Part shown: one piece after another, positions 40,052 to 50,267 of the stretch
Layout of the letters: every line of letters begins with the position of its first letter
Position numbering within the stretch: the first letter of the stretch is position 1
Source: Streptomyces piniterrae
GTDB taxonomy: Bacteria; Actinomycetota; Actinomycetes; Streptomycetales; Streptomycetaceae
Direction: 5' to 3'
NCBI RefSeq assembly: GCF_005048155.1
Contig: NZ_SUMB01000006.1
Coordinates: forward strand, 1-64,000
Length of the DNA stretch: 64,000 nucleotides
The notes under the pieces: generated by a model
Told to the model about the DNA's origin: nothing
Database searches by the model: none
Seen by the model: only the letters and a program-made list of their open reading frames with translations
Position numbers and translations under genes: made by a program

Positions 40052-40499
40052 GCGGCCGCCTCTGTTGTCCCCACCAGTGATGCCCTCGGTGCCTTCGCGC
40101 CGGTGACGGCCGCGCTGGGCGCGCTCGGGACCCCGGTCATCGGTCCCCTCGCCCAGTTCGCCACCGCGATGCATATCTCCACCCGACCACTCGCAGCCTT
40201 AGCCGCGCAACCCGATCATCGTCTCAGAGATCTCCCCCGTCACCGGCGTGCGAAACTCCCGGCCGCGCGCCCTCGTGCGCCTCTGAGACCATTGCTTGCG
40301 TGACTTACTCGTACGTCGCCCCAGTTTCGCAGACGCGAGGGGCCTGACGCCCGGTCGAGAGCGAGAGGAATAAAAAAGGGACCGAGATGGAACCGAGCGG
40401 CGCCTCAGGGGTGTCCGCGAGGGGATTCCCGCACCGTTGTCAGCAGGGCCGTGTCCACGTGCCGCCGCCCACCCTCCGTTTATGCAGGTCAGGATCGCT
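40052..40499 (+). promoter_or_regulatory. hemL upstream region, no gene
   Basis: 448 bases. An A+T-rich patch (GGAATAAAAAAGGGACC, 40366-40383) is unusual for this genome and may be part of the hemL leader. I saw no Rex operator, riboswitch or clear hairpin. A short open frame from ATG 40387 overlaps hemL in another frame and lacks support. Confidence 0.45.
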
Positions 40500-41807
40500 G
40501 TGTCTTTTCCCTATGAAGCCCCTGTTTCGCAGTCGCTGTTCGATCGCGCGTCCCTTGTGACGCCCGGTGGCGTCAACTCTCCGGTGCGGGCGTTCCGCGC
40601 CGTGGGTGGTACGCCCCGGTTCATGGTGTCCGGTACGGGTCCGTACCTCACCGACGCCGACGGCCGTGAGTATGTCGACCTCGTGTGCTCGTGGGGGCCG
40701 ATGATCCTCGGGCACTCGCACCCCGCGGTGATCGCCGCGGTCCAGGAGGCGGTCGCCCGCGGTACGTCCTTCGGCACGCCCGGCGCGGGCGAGGTCGAGC
40801 TGGCCGAGGAGATCGTGGCGCGGATCGCGCCGGTCGAGCAGGTGCGCCTGGTGTCCTCCGGCACCGAGGCGACGATGTCGGCGATCCGGCTGGCGCGCGG
40901 TTTCACCGGCCGCGCGAAGGTGATCAAGTTCGCCGGCTGCTACCACGGCCATGTCGACGCGCTCCTGGCCGCGGCCGGTTCGGGCGTGGCGACGTTCGGG
41001 CTGCCGGACACGCCGGGCGTGACCGGTGCGCAGGCCGGCGACACGATCGTGCTGCCGTACAACGACATCGAGGCGGTACGGGCCGCGTTCGCCGCGCACC
41101 CGGGCGAGATCGCCTGTGTGATCACCGAGGCGTCGCCCGGCAACATGGGCGTGGTGCCGCCGCTGCCCGGCTTCAACCAGGGGCTGAAGGACGTGTGCGC
41201 GGCGAACGGCGCGCTGTACATCTCCGACGAGGTCATGACCGGCTTCCGGGTCAGCAGGGCCGGCTGGTACGGCATCGACGGTGTCACTCCGGACCTGATG
41301 ACCTTCGGCAAGGTGATGGGCGGCGGCTTCCCCGCCGCGGCCTTCGGCGGCCGCGCCGACGTCATGGCCCACCTCGCCCCGGCCGGCCCGGTCTACCAGG
41401 CGGGCACCCTGTCCGGGAACCCGATCGCCACCGCCGCCGGTGTCGCGCAGCTGCGGCTGCTGGACGACGCGGCGTACGAGAAGGTCGACGCGGTCTCGGC
41501 GCAGCTGCGCGACCTGGTCACCGCGTCGCTGACCAAGGAGGGCGTCGCGCACCGGCTGCAGGTCGCGGGCAACATGTTCTCGGTCTTCTTCACGGACGCC
41601 GAGGTGACGGACTACGACGGTGCGAAGGCCCAGGAGTCGTTCCGCTTCACCGCCTTCTTCCACTCGATGCTGTCGCAGGGCGTCTATCTGCCCCCGTCCG
41701 CCTTCGAGTCCTGGTTCGTCTCGACCGCGCACGACGCCGCGGCCGTCGAGCGGATCGCCGCCGCGCTGCCGGCCGCCGCGCGGGCCGCGGCCGAGGCGAC
41801 GGCCTGA
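40500..41807 (+). CDS. hemL: Glutamate-1-semialdehyde 2,1-aminomutase HemL
   Basis: 435 residues from GTG 40500, preceded by CAGGTCAGGAT; the upstream ATG at 40482 lacks a ribosome site. It converts glutamate-1-semialdehyde to 5-aminolevulinate, following HemA. It is a fold-type I PLP enzyme: APVSQSLFDRASLVTPGGVN at the start, VSSGTEATMSAIRLAR, FAGCYHGHVD, FISDEV-type YISDEVMTGFR, and the PLP Lys in MTFGKVMGGGFPAAAFGG. The next gene follows closely and may be cotranscribed. Confidence 0.97.
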   Translation: MSFPYEAPVSQSLFDRASLVTPGGVNSPVRAFRAVGGTPRFMVSGTGPYLTDADGREYVDLVCSWGPMILGHSHPAVIAAVQEAVARGTSFGTPGAGEVELAEEIVARIAPVEQVRLVSSGTEATMSAIRLARGFTGRAKVIKFAGCYHGHVDALLAAAGSGVATFGLPDTPGVTGAQAGDTIVLPYNDIEAVRAAFAAHPGEIACVITEASPGNMGVVPPLPGFNQGLKDVCAANGALYISDEVMTGFRVSRAGWYGIDGVTPDLMTFGKVMGGGFPAAAFGGRADVMAHLAPAGPVYQAGTLSGNPIATAAGVAQLRLLDDAAYEKVDAVSAQLRDLVTASLTKEGVAHRLQVAGNMFSVFFTDAEVTDYDGAKAQESFRFTAFFHSMLSQGVYLPPSAFESWFVSTAHDAAAVERIAAALPAAARAAAEATA

Positions 41808-41867
41808 GAGACGCGGATCCGGCGACGGACCGCCGACCGCTTGCAGACGACTGAATGAATGGGTGAC

Positions 41868-42548
41868 ATGAGCAGCGAAGACATCACCGTCGTGCATCTG
41901 ATGCGGCACGGCGAGGTGCACAACCCCGAGGGCGTGCTCTACGGGCGCCGGCCCGGCTATCACCTCTCCGATCTGGGGCGGAAGATGGCCGACCGGGTCG
42001 CGGAGCACCTCGCGGACCGGGACGTCACGCATGTCGTGGCGTCGCCGCTGGAGCGCGCCCAGGAGACGGCGACGCCGATCGCCGACGCGCATGGTCTGGA
42101 TCTGGCCACCGATGAGCGGCTGATCGAGGCGGCCAACGTCTTCGAGGGGAAGACCTTCGGGGTCGGCGACGGCGCGCTGAAGAAGCCCGGCAACTGGAAA
42201 TACCTGACGAATCCGTTCCGCCCGTCCTGGGGCGAGCCGTATATCGAGCAGGTCGTACGGATGATGGCGGCGCTGGGCGCGGCACGGGACGCGGCGCGCG
42301 GGCACGAGGCGGTGGCGGTCAGCCATCAGCTGCCGATCTGGATCGTGCGCAGTTTCGCGGAGCGGCGGCGGCTGTGGCACGACCCGCGGCGGCGGCAGTG
42401 CACGCTGGCCTCGCTGACGTCTTTCACCTTCCACGGCGACAAGATCATTTCTGTGGGTTACAGCGAGCCGGCGCGCGACCTGGTTCCCTCCCACCTGCTG
42501 GCCGGCGCCAAACCCGTCAAGGGGAAGAGCAAGGCTTTCGGCGCTTGA
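41868..42548 (+). CDS. Histidine phosphatase (phosphoglycerate mutase-like) family protein
   Basis: A 226-residue protein. The catalytic LMRHGEVHN near residue 11 carries the phospho-acceptor His. ASPLERAQETATPIA is the second conserved segment, and AVSHQLPIWIVR contains the second His. The C-terminus is basic (KPVKGKSKAFGA). The function in this context is unknown. Starts at 41868 or 41859 are possible. It lies between hemL and the deacetylase-like lipoprotein, upstream of the cytochrome c maturation genes, an arrangement typical of streptomycetes. Confidence 0.9.
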   Translation: MSSEDITVVHLMRHGEVHNPEGVLYGRRPGYHLSDLGRKMADRVAEHLADRDVTHVVASPLERAQETATPIADAHGLDLATDERLIEAANVFEGKTFGVGDGALKKPGNWKYLTNPFRPSWGEPYIEQVVRMMAALGAARDAARGHEAVAVSHQLPIWIVRSFAERRRLWHDPRRRQCTLASLTSFTFHGDKIISVGYSEPARDLVPSHLLAGAKPVKGKSKAFGA

Positions 42549-42692
42549 CGTTCCATCAATTGGCGGTAAGTCAGCAGCGCGCAAAATCAGAGGTTTGAGC
42601 GAATAAGCAGAATCTCCTCGTCCGAAATGCCCTCGCCTCGGATGTCCGTTTATATGGATATTGAGTTCGGCAATACGGATGGGGACCACGGT

Positions 42693-43916
42693 ATGCGCGC
42701 GATCAGTCGGCGGAACCTGTTGGGTATGGGGGTTGGGGCGGCGGCTGCGCTCGGTGTCGGCGGCTGCTCCATGTCCGGCTCGGACGGCGAGGCGAACAAG
42801 CAGCGGGTGCGGAACTCCGTACGGGCCCGCTCGAAGCCCATCGGTGACGGATCGACCGCCAATTCCGGAGCGCAGCCCAACCAGCCCGACGGGCCGGAAC
42901 GGCTGGAGCCCGGCCAGACCCCGCCGCAGTTCGTGATTTTCTCCTGGGACGGTGCGGGAGAGGTCGGCAACGGCCTCTTCCCCCGATTCCTCAAGCTCGC
43001 CAAGGACCACGGCGCGGCCATGACCTTCTTCCTCTCCGGGCTGTATCTCCTGCCCGAATCGAAGAAGCAGCTCTACAGCCCGCCGAACAACCGGTCCGGC
43101 GCCTCCGACATCGGCTACCTCACCGATCCCCACATCAAGGAGACACTGCGGAACCTCCGCACGGCCTGGCTGGACGGCCATGAGATAGGCACCCACTTCA
43201 ACGGCCACTTCTGCTCCGGCTCCGGCACGGTCAGGAACTGGACGCCGCAGCAGTGGCAGTCCGAGATAGACCAGGCGATGGAATTCGTCACCAAGTGGCG
43301 TACGCACACCGGCTTCAACGAGATGGATCCGCTGCCCTTCGATTACCGCAGGGAACTGGTGGGCGGCCGCACCCCGTGCCTTCTGGGCCAGGAGAATCTG
43401 CTCCCGGCGGCAAAGGAGCTCGGCTGGCGCTATGACGCCAGCGCACCGGGCGGCCAACAGGTATGGCCGACGAAGAAGATGGGCATCTGGGACTTCCCGC
43501 TTCAGCAGATTCCCTTCCCGGGTCACTCCTACGAGGTCCTCTCAATGGACTACAACATCCTCGCCAACCAGTCGAAGAACTCGACAAAGGCCCCGCCGGC
43601 CAACTACCCGGGCTGGCGCAGGCAGGCCACCGGCGCGTACATAGCCGGGTTCCAGCGCGCGTACGAGACGAATCGCGCCCCGTTCTTCATCGGAAACCAC
43701 TTCGAGCAGTGGAACGGCGGTATCTATATGGACGCCGTCGAAGAGGCGCTCAAGCGCATAGCCGACGAGCGGAACAAGGATGTGCGGCTGGTGTCCTTCC
43801 GACAGTTCACCGACTGGCTCGACGCCCAGGACCCGCAGGTGCTGACCAAGCTCCAGGGGATGGACAAGGCGCAGCGGCCCGCCGGTGGCTGGAAGTCGTT
43901 CCTCTCCGCCGCCTGA
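42693..43916 (+). CDS. Polysaccharide deacetylase-like lipoprotein with twin-arginine signal
   Basis: A 407-residue protein. MRAISRRNLLGMGVGAAAAL then GVGGC is a Tat-type signal ending in a lipobox. A disordered linker leads to a NodB-like barrel: IFSWDGAGEVGNG holds the Asp expected at motif 1, and GHEIGTHFNGHF the HxxxxH-type metal site of motif 2. The classic TFDDG is changed to FSWDG, so one of the two Asp residues is missing and activity as a deacetylase is uncertain. It ends with FFIGNHFEQWNGGIYMDAVE and RLVSFRQFTDWLDAQ. The substrate would be a cell-wall or extracellular glycan. Confidence 0.83.
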   Translation: MRAISRRNLLGMGVGAAAALGVGGCSMSGSDGEANKQRVRNSVRARSKPIGDGSTANSGAQPNQPDGPERLEPGQTPPQFVIFSWDGAGEVGNGLFPRFLKLAKDHGAAMTFFLSGLYLLPESKKQLYSPPNNRSGASDIGYLTDPHIKETLRNLRTAWLDGHEIGTHFNGHFCSGSGTVRNWTPQQWQSEIDQAMEFVTKWRTHTGFNEMDPLPFDYRRELVGGRTPCLLGQENLLPAAKELGWRYDASAPGGQQVWPTKKMGIWDFPLQQIPFPGHSYEVLSMDYNILANQSKNSTKAPPANYPGWRRQATGAYIAGFQRAYETNRAPFFIGNHFEQWNGGIYMDAVEEALKRIADERNKDVRLVSFRQFTDWLDAQDPQVLTKLQGMDKAQRPAGGWKSFLSAA

Positions 43917-44110
43917 GCCCACACGGCCGGGCCCGCCCCTCCAGGGCCGTCCGCCCGACCCGCCCGACCCCGCTCCAGGGCCGGTCGCCGACTCGCCCGA
44001 CCCTCCCCCCAGAGGCCGCGGCGACCGCTCTGACATGCCTTTTTGCGTGGGATGCGACGGTCCGAGGGGGGCGCGGAAGATCTGGAACCGGCTCATGCGA
44101 AACTTTTCAC

Positions 44111-44725
44111 ATGAGTGTCTGCCGCGCCCCACGCCGCCTTGCGAACCGCAGCCGCATCGCCCTGCTCGCCGCAGGGGCCGCGGCCGCGTCGCTGATGCTG
44201 AGCGCCTGCGGGGACGGCGCCGCCGGCGGCTCGTCGCAGACCGGATACGTCCAGGGGAAGAACGGCTTCGCCACCGTGAAGAAGGCCGAGCGGCAGCCCG
44301 CGCCCGACCTCTCCGGCGAGACCACCACCGGCAAGCACCTGGACGTCGCCGACTACAAGGGCAAGGTCGTCGTCCTCAACGTCTGGGGATCGTGGTGCGG
44401 CGGCTGCATCGCCGAGGCGGCGAACTTCACCAAGGTCGCGAACGAGACCAAGGGCAAGGGCGTCCAGTTCATCGGCATCAACACCCGTGACTCCGCGAAG
44501 TCGCAGGCCAACAGCTACGAAGAACAGCACAAGGTGCCCTACCCGAGCCTGTTCGACCCGCCGGGCAAGCTGCTGCTGCGCTTCCCCAAGGGCAGCCTCA
44601 ACCCGCAGCTCATCCCCACCACGATCGCCTTCGACCGGCACGGCAGGATCGCCGCGCGCGCGGTCGGCCCGCTCTCGGAGGACGGCCTGCGCAAGATGGT
44701 CGACCCCCTGATCGCCGAGAAGTGA
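44111..44725 (+). CDS. TlpA/ResA-like thioredoxin lipoprotein
   Basis: 204 residues from ATG 44111. The lipoprotein signal (ALLAAGAAAASLMLSAC) is followed by a thioredoxin fold of the AhpC/TSA-Redoxin type: VVVLNVWGSWCGGCIAEAAN has the CGGC redox pair and LIPTTIAFDRHGRI the cis-Pro. It should reduce apocytochrome c heme-binding cysteines outside the membrane using electrons passed by CcdA, encoded four bases downstream. It is the first gene of the ccdA-resB-ccsB operon. Confidence 0.92.
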   Translation: MSVCRAPRRLANRSRIALLAAGAAAASLMLSACGDGAAGGSSQTGYVQGKNGFATVKKAERQPAPDLSGETTTGKHLDVADYKGKVVVLNVWGSWCGGCIAEAANFTKVANETKGKGVQFIGINTRDSAKSQANSYEEQHKVPYPSLFDPPGKLLLRFPKGSLNPQLIPTTIAFDRHGRIAARAVGPLSEDGLRKMVDPLIAEK

Positions 44726-44729
44726 TCAC

Positions 44730-45494
44730 GTGATCCAGCTCGCCGCCGAGGCCGCGCAGAACCAGACCATCCTGACCGGCGCCCTGATCGCCGCCGTGCC
44801 CGCCGCACTGATCGGCGGACTGGTCTCCTTCTTCTCCCCGTGCGTCCTGCCGCTGGTCCCCGGCTATATGTCGTACGTCACCGGCGTCACCGGCACCGAC
44901 CTCGGCGAGGCCAAACGCGGCCGGATGCTGGCCGGCGCCTCCCTCTTCGTCCTCGGGTTCACCCTCGTCTTCGTCTCCGGCGGCGCCCTCTTCGGCTTCT
45001 TCGGGGAAACGCTGCAGAGCTACAAGGACGTCATCTCACGGGTCCTCGGCGGCCTGATGATCCTGCTCGGGCTGGCCTTCGCCGGCGTCCTCCAGCGCTT
45101 CGGCCAGCGCGAACTGCGCTTCCACAAGAAGCCCGCCATCGGGCTGGCCGGCGCGCCGCTGCTCGGTGTGCTCTTCGGCGTCGGCTGGACACCCTGCCTG
45201 GGCCCCACCCTCACCGCCGTCCAGACGCTCTCGTTCTACCAGGCGAGCGCCGGCCGCGGCGCCCTGCTGGCCGTCGTCTACTGCCTGGGCCTCGGTCTGC
45301 CGTTCATCGCCGTCGCGCTGGCCTTCCGCCGGACGCTCGGCGCGTTCGGCTGGGTCAAGCGGCACTACGTGTGGGTGATGCGGATCGGCGGCGGCATGAT
45401 GGTCGCGCTCGGCCTCCTCCTCGTCACCGGCGTCTGGGACGGCCTGATGTCCGAGCTGCAGAACTGGACGCAACGCTTCACCGTTGGGATCTGA
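44730..45494 (+). CDS. ccdA: Cytochrome c biogenesis protein CcdA
   Basis: A 254-residue membrane protein with six hydrophobic helices. Both redox cysteines are in their usual helices: SFFSPCVLPLVPGYM and GVGWTPCLGPTLTA. It transfers electrons from cytoplasmic thioredoxin to the extracellular TlpA-like protein. The start is GTG 44730, four bases after the previous stop; the end is three bases before resB. Confidence 0.95.
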   Translation: MIQLAAEAAQNQTILTGALIAAVPAALIGGLVSFFSPCVLPLVPGYMSYVTGVTGTDLGEAKRGRMLAGASLFVLGFTLVFVSGGALFGFFGETLQSYKDVISRVLGGLMILLGLAFAGVLQRFGQRELRFHKKPAIGLAGAPLLGVLFGVGWTPCLGPTLTAVQTLSFYQASAGRGALLAVVYCLGLGLPFIAVALAFRRTLGAFGWVKRHYVWVMRIGGGMMVALGLLLVTGVWDGLMSELQNWTQRFTVGI

Positions 45495-45497
45495 TCG

Positions 45498-47284
<1,787 letters not shown>

Positions 47285-47288
<4 letters not shown>

Positions 47289-48370
47289 ACATCGCGGCCG
47301 CAGCCAACGAGACACTGGCGCACAACAGCAACCTGCTGGTCTATTCGGCGATGGCGGTATACACGCTCGCCTTCATCGCGCACATGGCGGAGTGGGTGTT
47401 CGGCAGCCGCAGCAAGGTCGGCCGCACCGCCGCGGCACTGACCGCCCAGGCGAAGGCGCCCGCCGCGGTCGCCGTCCAGGTGGCGAAGCAGGGGGGCACC
47501 GCCGTACTGGAGCGCCCGAAGGTCATCACCAAGGCCGCCGCCGGCAGCCGCGAGGTCCCGGACGGTCCCGGCGCCGCGGGCGGCACCGAGAAGGGCGACC
47601 TCTACGGCCGGATCGCCATCTCGCTGACCGTCCTGGCCTGGGCGCTGCACGTCGGCGGTGTGGTCGCCCGCGCGCTGTCCGTGCAGCGTGCCCCCTGGGG
47701 CAACATGTACGAGTTCTCCACGACCTTCGCCGCGGTCGCGGTGGGCGTCTACCTGCTGCTGCTCGTCCTCAAGAAGAACGTCCGCTGGATCGGCCTGCCC
47801 CTGATCACCTCGGTCCTGCTCGACCTGGGCCTGGCCGTCTCGGTGCTCTACACCGCCAGTGACCAGCTCGTCCCGGCGCTGCACTCCTACTGGCTGTGGA
47901 TCCACGTCAGCTGCGCGATCCTGTCCGGCGCGGTGCTCTACCTCGGCGCCGTCGCGACGCTGCTGTTCCTCTTCCGCGACCGCTACGAGGACAAGCTCGC
48001 CGACCCGGCCGGCAAGCAGCCCGGCGCCTTCGCCTCGTCCGTACTGGAGCGGCTCCCCTCGGCCGCCTCGCTGGACAAGTTCGCCTACCGGGTCAACGCC
48101 ACCGTCTTCCCGCTGTGGACGTTCACCATCATCGCGGGCGCCATCTGGGCCGAGGCCGCCTGGGGCCGCTACTGGGGCTGGGACCCCAAGGAAGTCTGGT
48201 CGTTCATCACCTGGGTCGCCTACGCCTGCTACCTGCACGCGCGCGCCACGGTCGGCTGGAAGGGCCGCAAGGCCGCCTGGCTGGGCCTGATCGCGTTCCT
48301 CTGCTACCTGTTCAACTACTACGGCGTGAACATCTTCGTCACCGGCCTGCACTCGTACGCCGGGGTCTGA
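47285..48370 (+). CDS. ccsB: Cytochrome c biogenesis protein CcsB/CcsA (ResC)
   Basis: A 361-residue polytopic protein. The heme-handling tryptophan motif is WGRYWGWDPKEVWSFITW, and the flanking His residues lie in external ends of helices (MAEWVFGSR; WALHVGG; HSYWLWIHVSCAI). It forms the heme channel and ligase with ResB. The start overlaps the resB stop (GTGA). It is the last gene of the operon. Confidence 0.96.
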
Positions 48371-48462
48371 ACGCCCGCTCCAAGGGCGGGTGCTGGGCGC
48401 CTGCCGTGCCCTGAACGCCGCCCTGAACTGCGAACACCGGTGCCGTGCGCGATCGTGTCCTC

Positions 48463-48984
48463 ATGGAGAGCCCGATCCCGTACGGCACCGTCGTCTCCGA
48501 CGCCGACATCCGCACCATCTCCTTCACGCTGCGCCTTCCCCAGCCTGTGGAGGAGGTCTGGGCCGCCGTCGCCGGCCCCGAGGGCCTGCCCGGCTGGCTC
48601 GCCGCCGCCGATCCCTTCGAACGGCACGAGGGCGGCAGGATCACCCTGCGCTGGCTGAACACGAACGCGAGCGGGCGCTCCACCGTCGCCGCCGGCCGGG
48701 TCACCGGCTGGGGCCCGACCAGGCTGGCCGAGTACACCGTCGCCGTGCACGGCCGGATCCGCTTCGAGATCGCCCCGGACCCGGACCGCCGCACCGGCAC
48801 CCGGCTGCGCTTCACCAACGAACTGGAAACCCCGGACAGCGCGGTGCTGGCCAACCTCGCCGGCTGGCACCAGCACTTCGAGTACCTGACCGAGGCGCTG
48901 GCCGGCCGGCCCGTCGACTGGTCCACCTGGAACCTCGGCCGCTGGCGGGCGCTGTACGAGGAGTATGAGCGGGTGGCGGCGTAA
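48463..48984 (+). CDS. SRPBCC (START/AHSA1-like) domain protein
   Basis: 173 residues from ATG 48463; GTG 48445 is the alternative. The helix-grip fold is indicated by ISFTLRLPQPVEEVWAAVAG at the start, VTGWGPTRLAEYTVAVHGRI and TRLRFTNELETPDSAVLANL in the sheet, and a long final helix (AGWHQHFEYLTEALAGRPVD). Such proteins bind hydrophobic ligands or act as co-chaperone-like factors; no ligand is predictable. It is convergent with the DUF4291 gene. Confidence 0.87.
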   Translation: MESPIPYGTVVSDADIRTISFTLRLPQPVEEVWAAVAGPEGLPGWLAAADPFERHEGGRITLRWLNTNASGRSTVAAGRVTGWGPTRLAEYTVAVHGRIRFEIAPDPDRRTGTRLRFTNELETPDSAVLANLAGWHQHFEYLTEALAGRPVDWSTWNLGRWRALYEEYERVAA

Positions 48985-49047
48985 CGCGGCGGACCGTCCC
49001 GCAGGCCACTCCGCAGACCTTCCCCGAGACAGCGGGCTGACTGCCCG

Positions 49048-49701
49048 TCAGGAGGCGGGGCTGAGCGCCGGAGTCCCCTCGGGCGCCGGATACGGGCGCT
49101 CCGCGGGCAGCAGCGCGGCGGCCGCCGCCAGATCCCCCGAGCGCACCAGCGCATGCACCTCGTGGGCCAGCGGTGTGACGTCCGTGATGGCGACGGTCCA
49201 CTCGTCGGCGTACCGCCGGGACGCCTCGCCGGCCAGGCCGAGCTGAAGTGACCGGTACGGCAGCTGCTGGAGCCGCAGATCCCGCTCCGGGTCCCACTGC
49301 ACCCGCGCCGGACTGCCCTTCAACCGACGCTTCCAGGCGGCGCGGTCGGGGTGCTCCGCGGAGTCGTGGTGCGACAGACAGGCGTTGCTCAGCGCCCAGT
49401 CGAAACCGGCCCGGTCGATCTCGATCGCGAGCACCGTCTCCTGGTCGGCCTTGGTGCCCCATCCGCAGCGGTACATCATCCACAGGAACGACGGCTTGAT
49501 CCACGTCATCCGCTCCCGCTTCCACGCGGCGGGGAACCGGCCGTCCCGCGCGGCGGGGACGCCGAGCGCCGGGGCGTACGCCTGGTAGACGGTGACGGTC
49601 CGCTCGGTGTGCAGCGCCCGGATGCGGCGCGGCGGTTCTGCGGGGGCGGCGGACACGCCTGCCGCCGTCGTGGCCAAGGGGGCGCTGGGACCGGTGCTCA
49701 T
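49048..49701 (-). CDS. DUF4291 domain protein
   Basis: A 217-residue protein. Family features are VTVYQAYAPALGVPAARDGR, MTWIKPSFLWMMYRCGWGTK near residue 65, VLAIEIDRAGFDWAL, and PSLQLG-like YRSLQLGLAGEASRRYADEW. DUF4291 is a widespread soluble family of unknown function. It ends with a region rich in Ala/Pro. It is probably monocistronic. Confidence 0.87.
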   Translation of the reverse strand: MSTGPSAPLATTAAGVSAAPAEPPRRIRALHTERTVTVYQAYAPALGVPAARDGRFPAAWKRERMTWIKPSFLWMMYRCGWGTKADQETVLAIEIDRAGFDWALSNACLSHHDSAEHPDRAAWKRRLKGSPARVQWDPERDLRLQQLPYRSLQLGLAGEASRRYADEWTVAITDVTPLAHEVHALVRSGDLAAAAALLPAERPYPAPEGTPALSPAS

Positions 49702-49765
49702 GAGGGTTCATCCTGGCGGACGGCGGGGCCGGCCGACCACCGAATTCAGGGGTGGAGGGCCCCGG

Positions 49766-50179
49766 CTAGTCCTTGGCCGGCGGAGTGTCCTCGGGACCGT
49801 CCGCCGCCTCGCGCTTGCGCAGTTCCTCCTCGCGGCGCCGCAGGTCGGCTTCCCAGTCCTTCAGCAGCGCCTCGTCCTTCTTGTTCTCGTCCTTGAGGGA
49901 CTTGAGGAACTCGGGGTTGTCGTCCGGCGCCACCCACTTCGCGCTGCGGTTGCGGTGCCATTCGGACGGCGTACTGCCGTCGCCCGACACCGGGTGGCGC
50001 ACCTTGCCCGCCACCAGCCAGGCGATCGGCCCGATCAGCACCTCGCCGAACAGCAGGATGATGATCACCCAGATCACCTTGGGCAGGCCGCGCACCTGCG
50101 ATTCGGGGGTGTTGACGCAGTCGATGAACGCATAGATCCACAGCGCCAGTACCAAGAGGAACGGCAGATACCTGATCAT
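49766..50179 (-). CDS. PLD nuclease N-terminal (PLDc_N) domain membrane protein
   Basis: 137 residues from ATG 50179. Two membrane helices (YLPFLLVLALWIYAFIDCVN and LPKVIWVIIILLFGEVLIGP) form the PLDc_N domain, otherwise seen at the start of cardiolipin synthases. The nuclease/synthase part is absent, so it is not an enzyme by itself. The C-terminal 70 residues are charged and helical, probably a coiled coil (DEALLKDWEADLRRREEELR). It is divergent from the UbiD-like gene by 88 bases. Confidence 0.88.
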   Translation of the reverse strand: MIRYLPFLLVLALWIYAFIDCVNTPESQVRGLPKVIWVIIILLFGEVLIGPIAWLVAGKVRHPVSGDGSTPSEWHRNRSAKWVAPDDNPEFLKSLKDENKKDEALLKDWEADLRRREEELRKREAADGPEDTPPAKD

Positions 50180-50267
50180 CGCGGAACGGGCCCCCTGCGA
50201 ACGACGGCGGGCCCGCGGCGGGGCCCGGTGACCCGTACAGGGTAGTGCGTACCCGATACTGGAACGC

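Noticed and set aside
40387..40560. Short upstream ORF before hemL
   Set aside because: It overlaps the hemL start in another frame, has poor codon bias and no leader-like residue runs.
43920..44030. Repeated CGCCCGACCC/CTCCAGGGCC units before the TlpA-like gene
   Set aside because: Short, irregular and within normal high-G+C low complexity; no palindrome strong enough to call a terminator.
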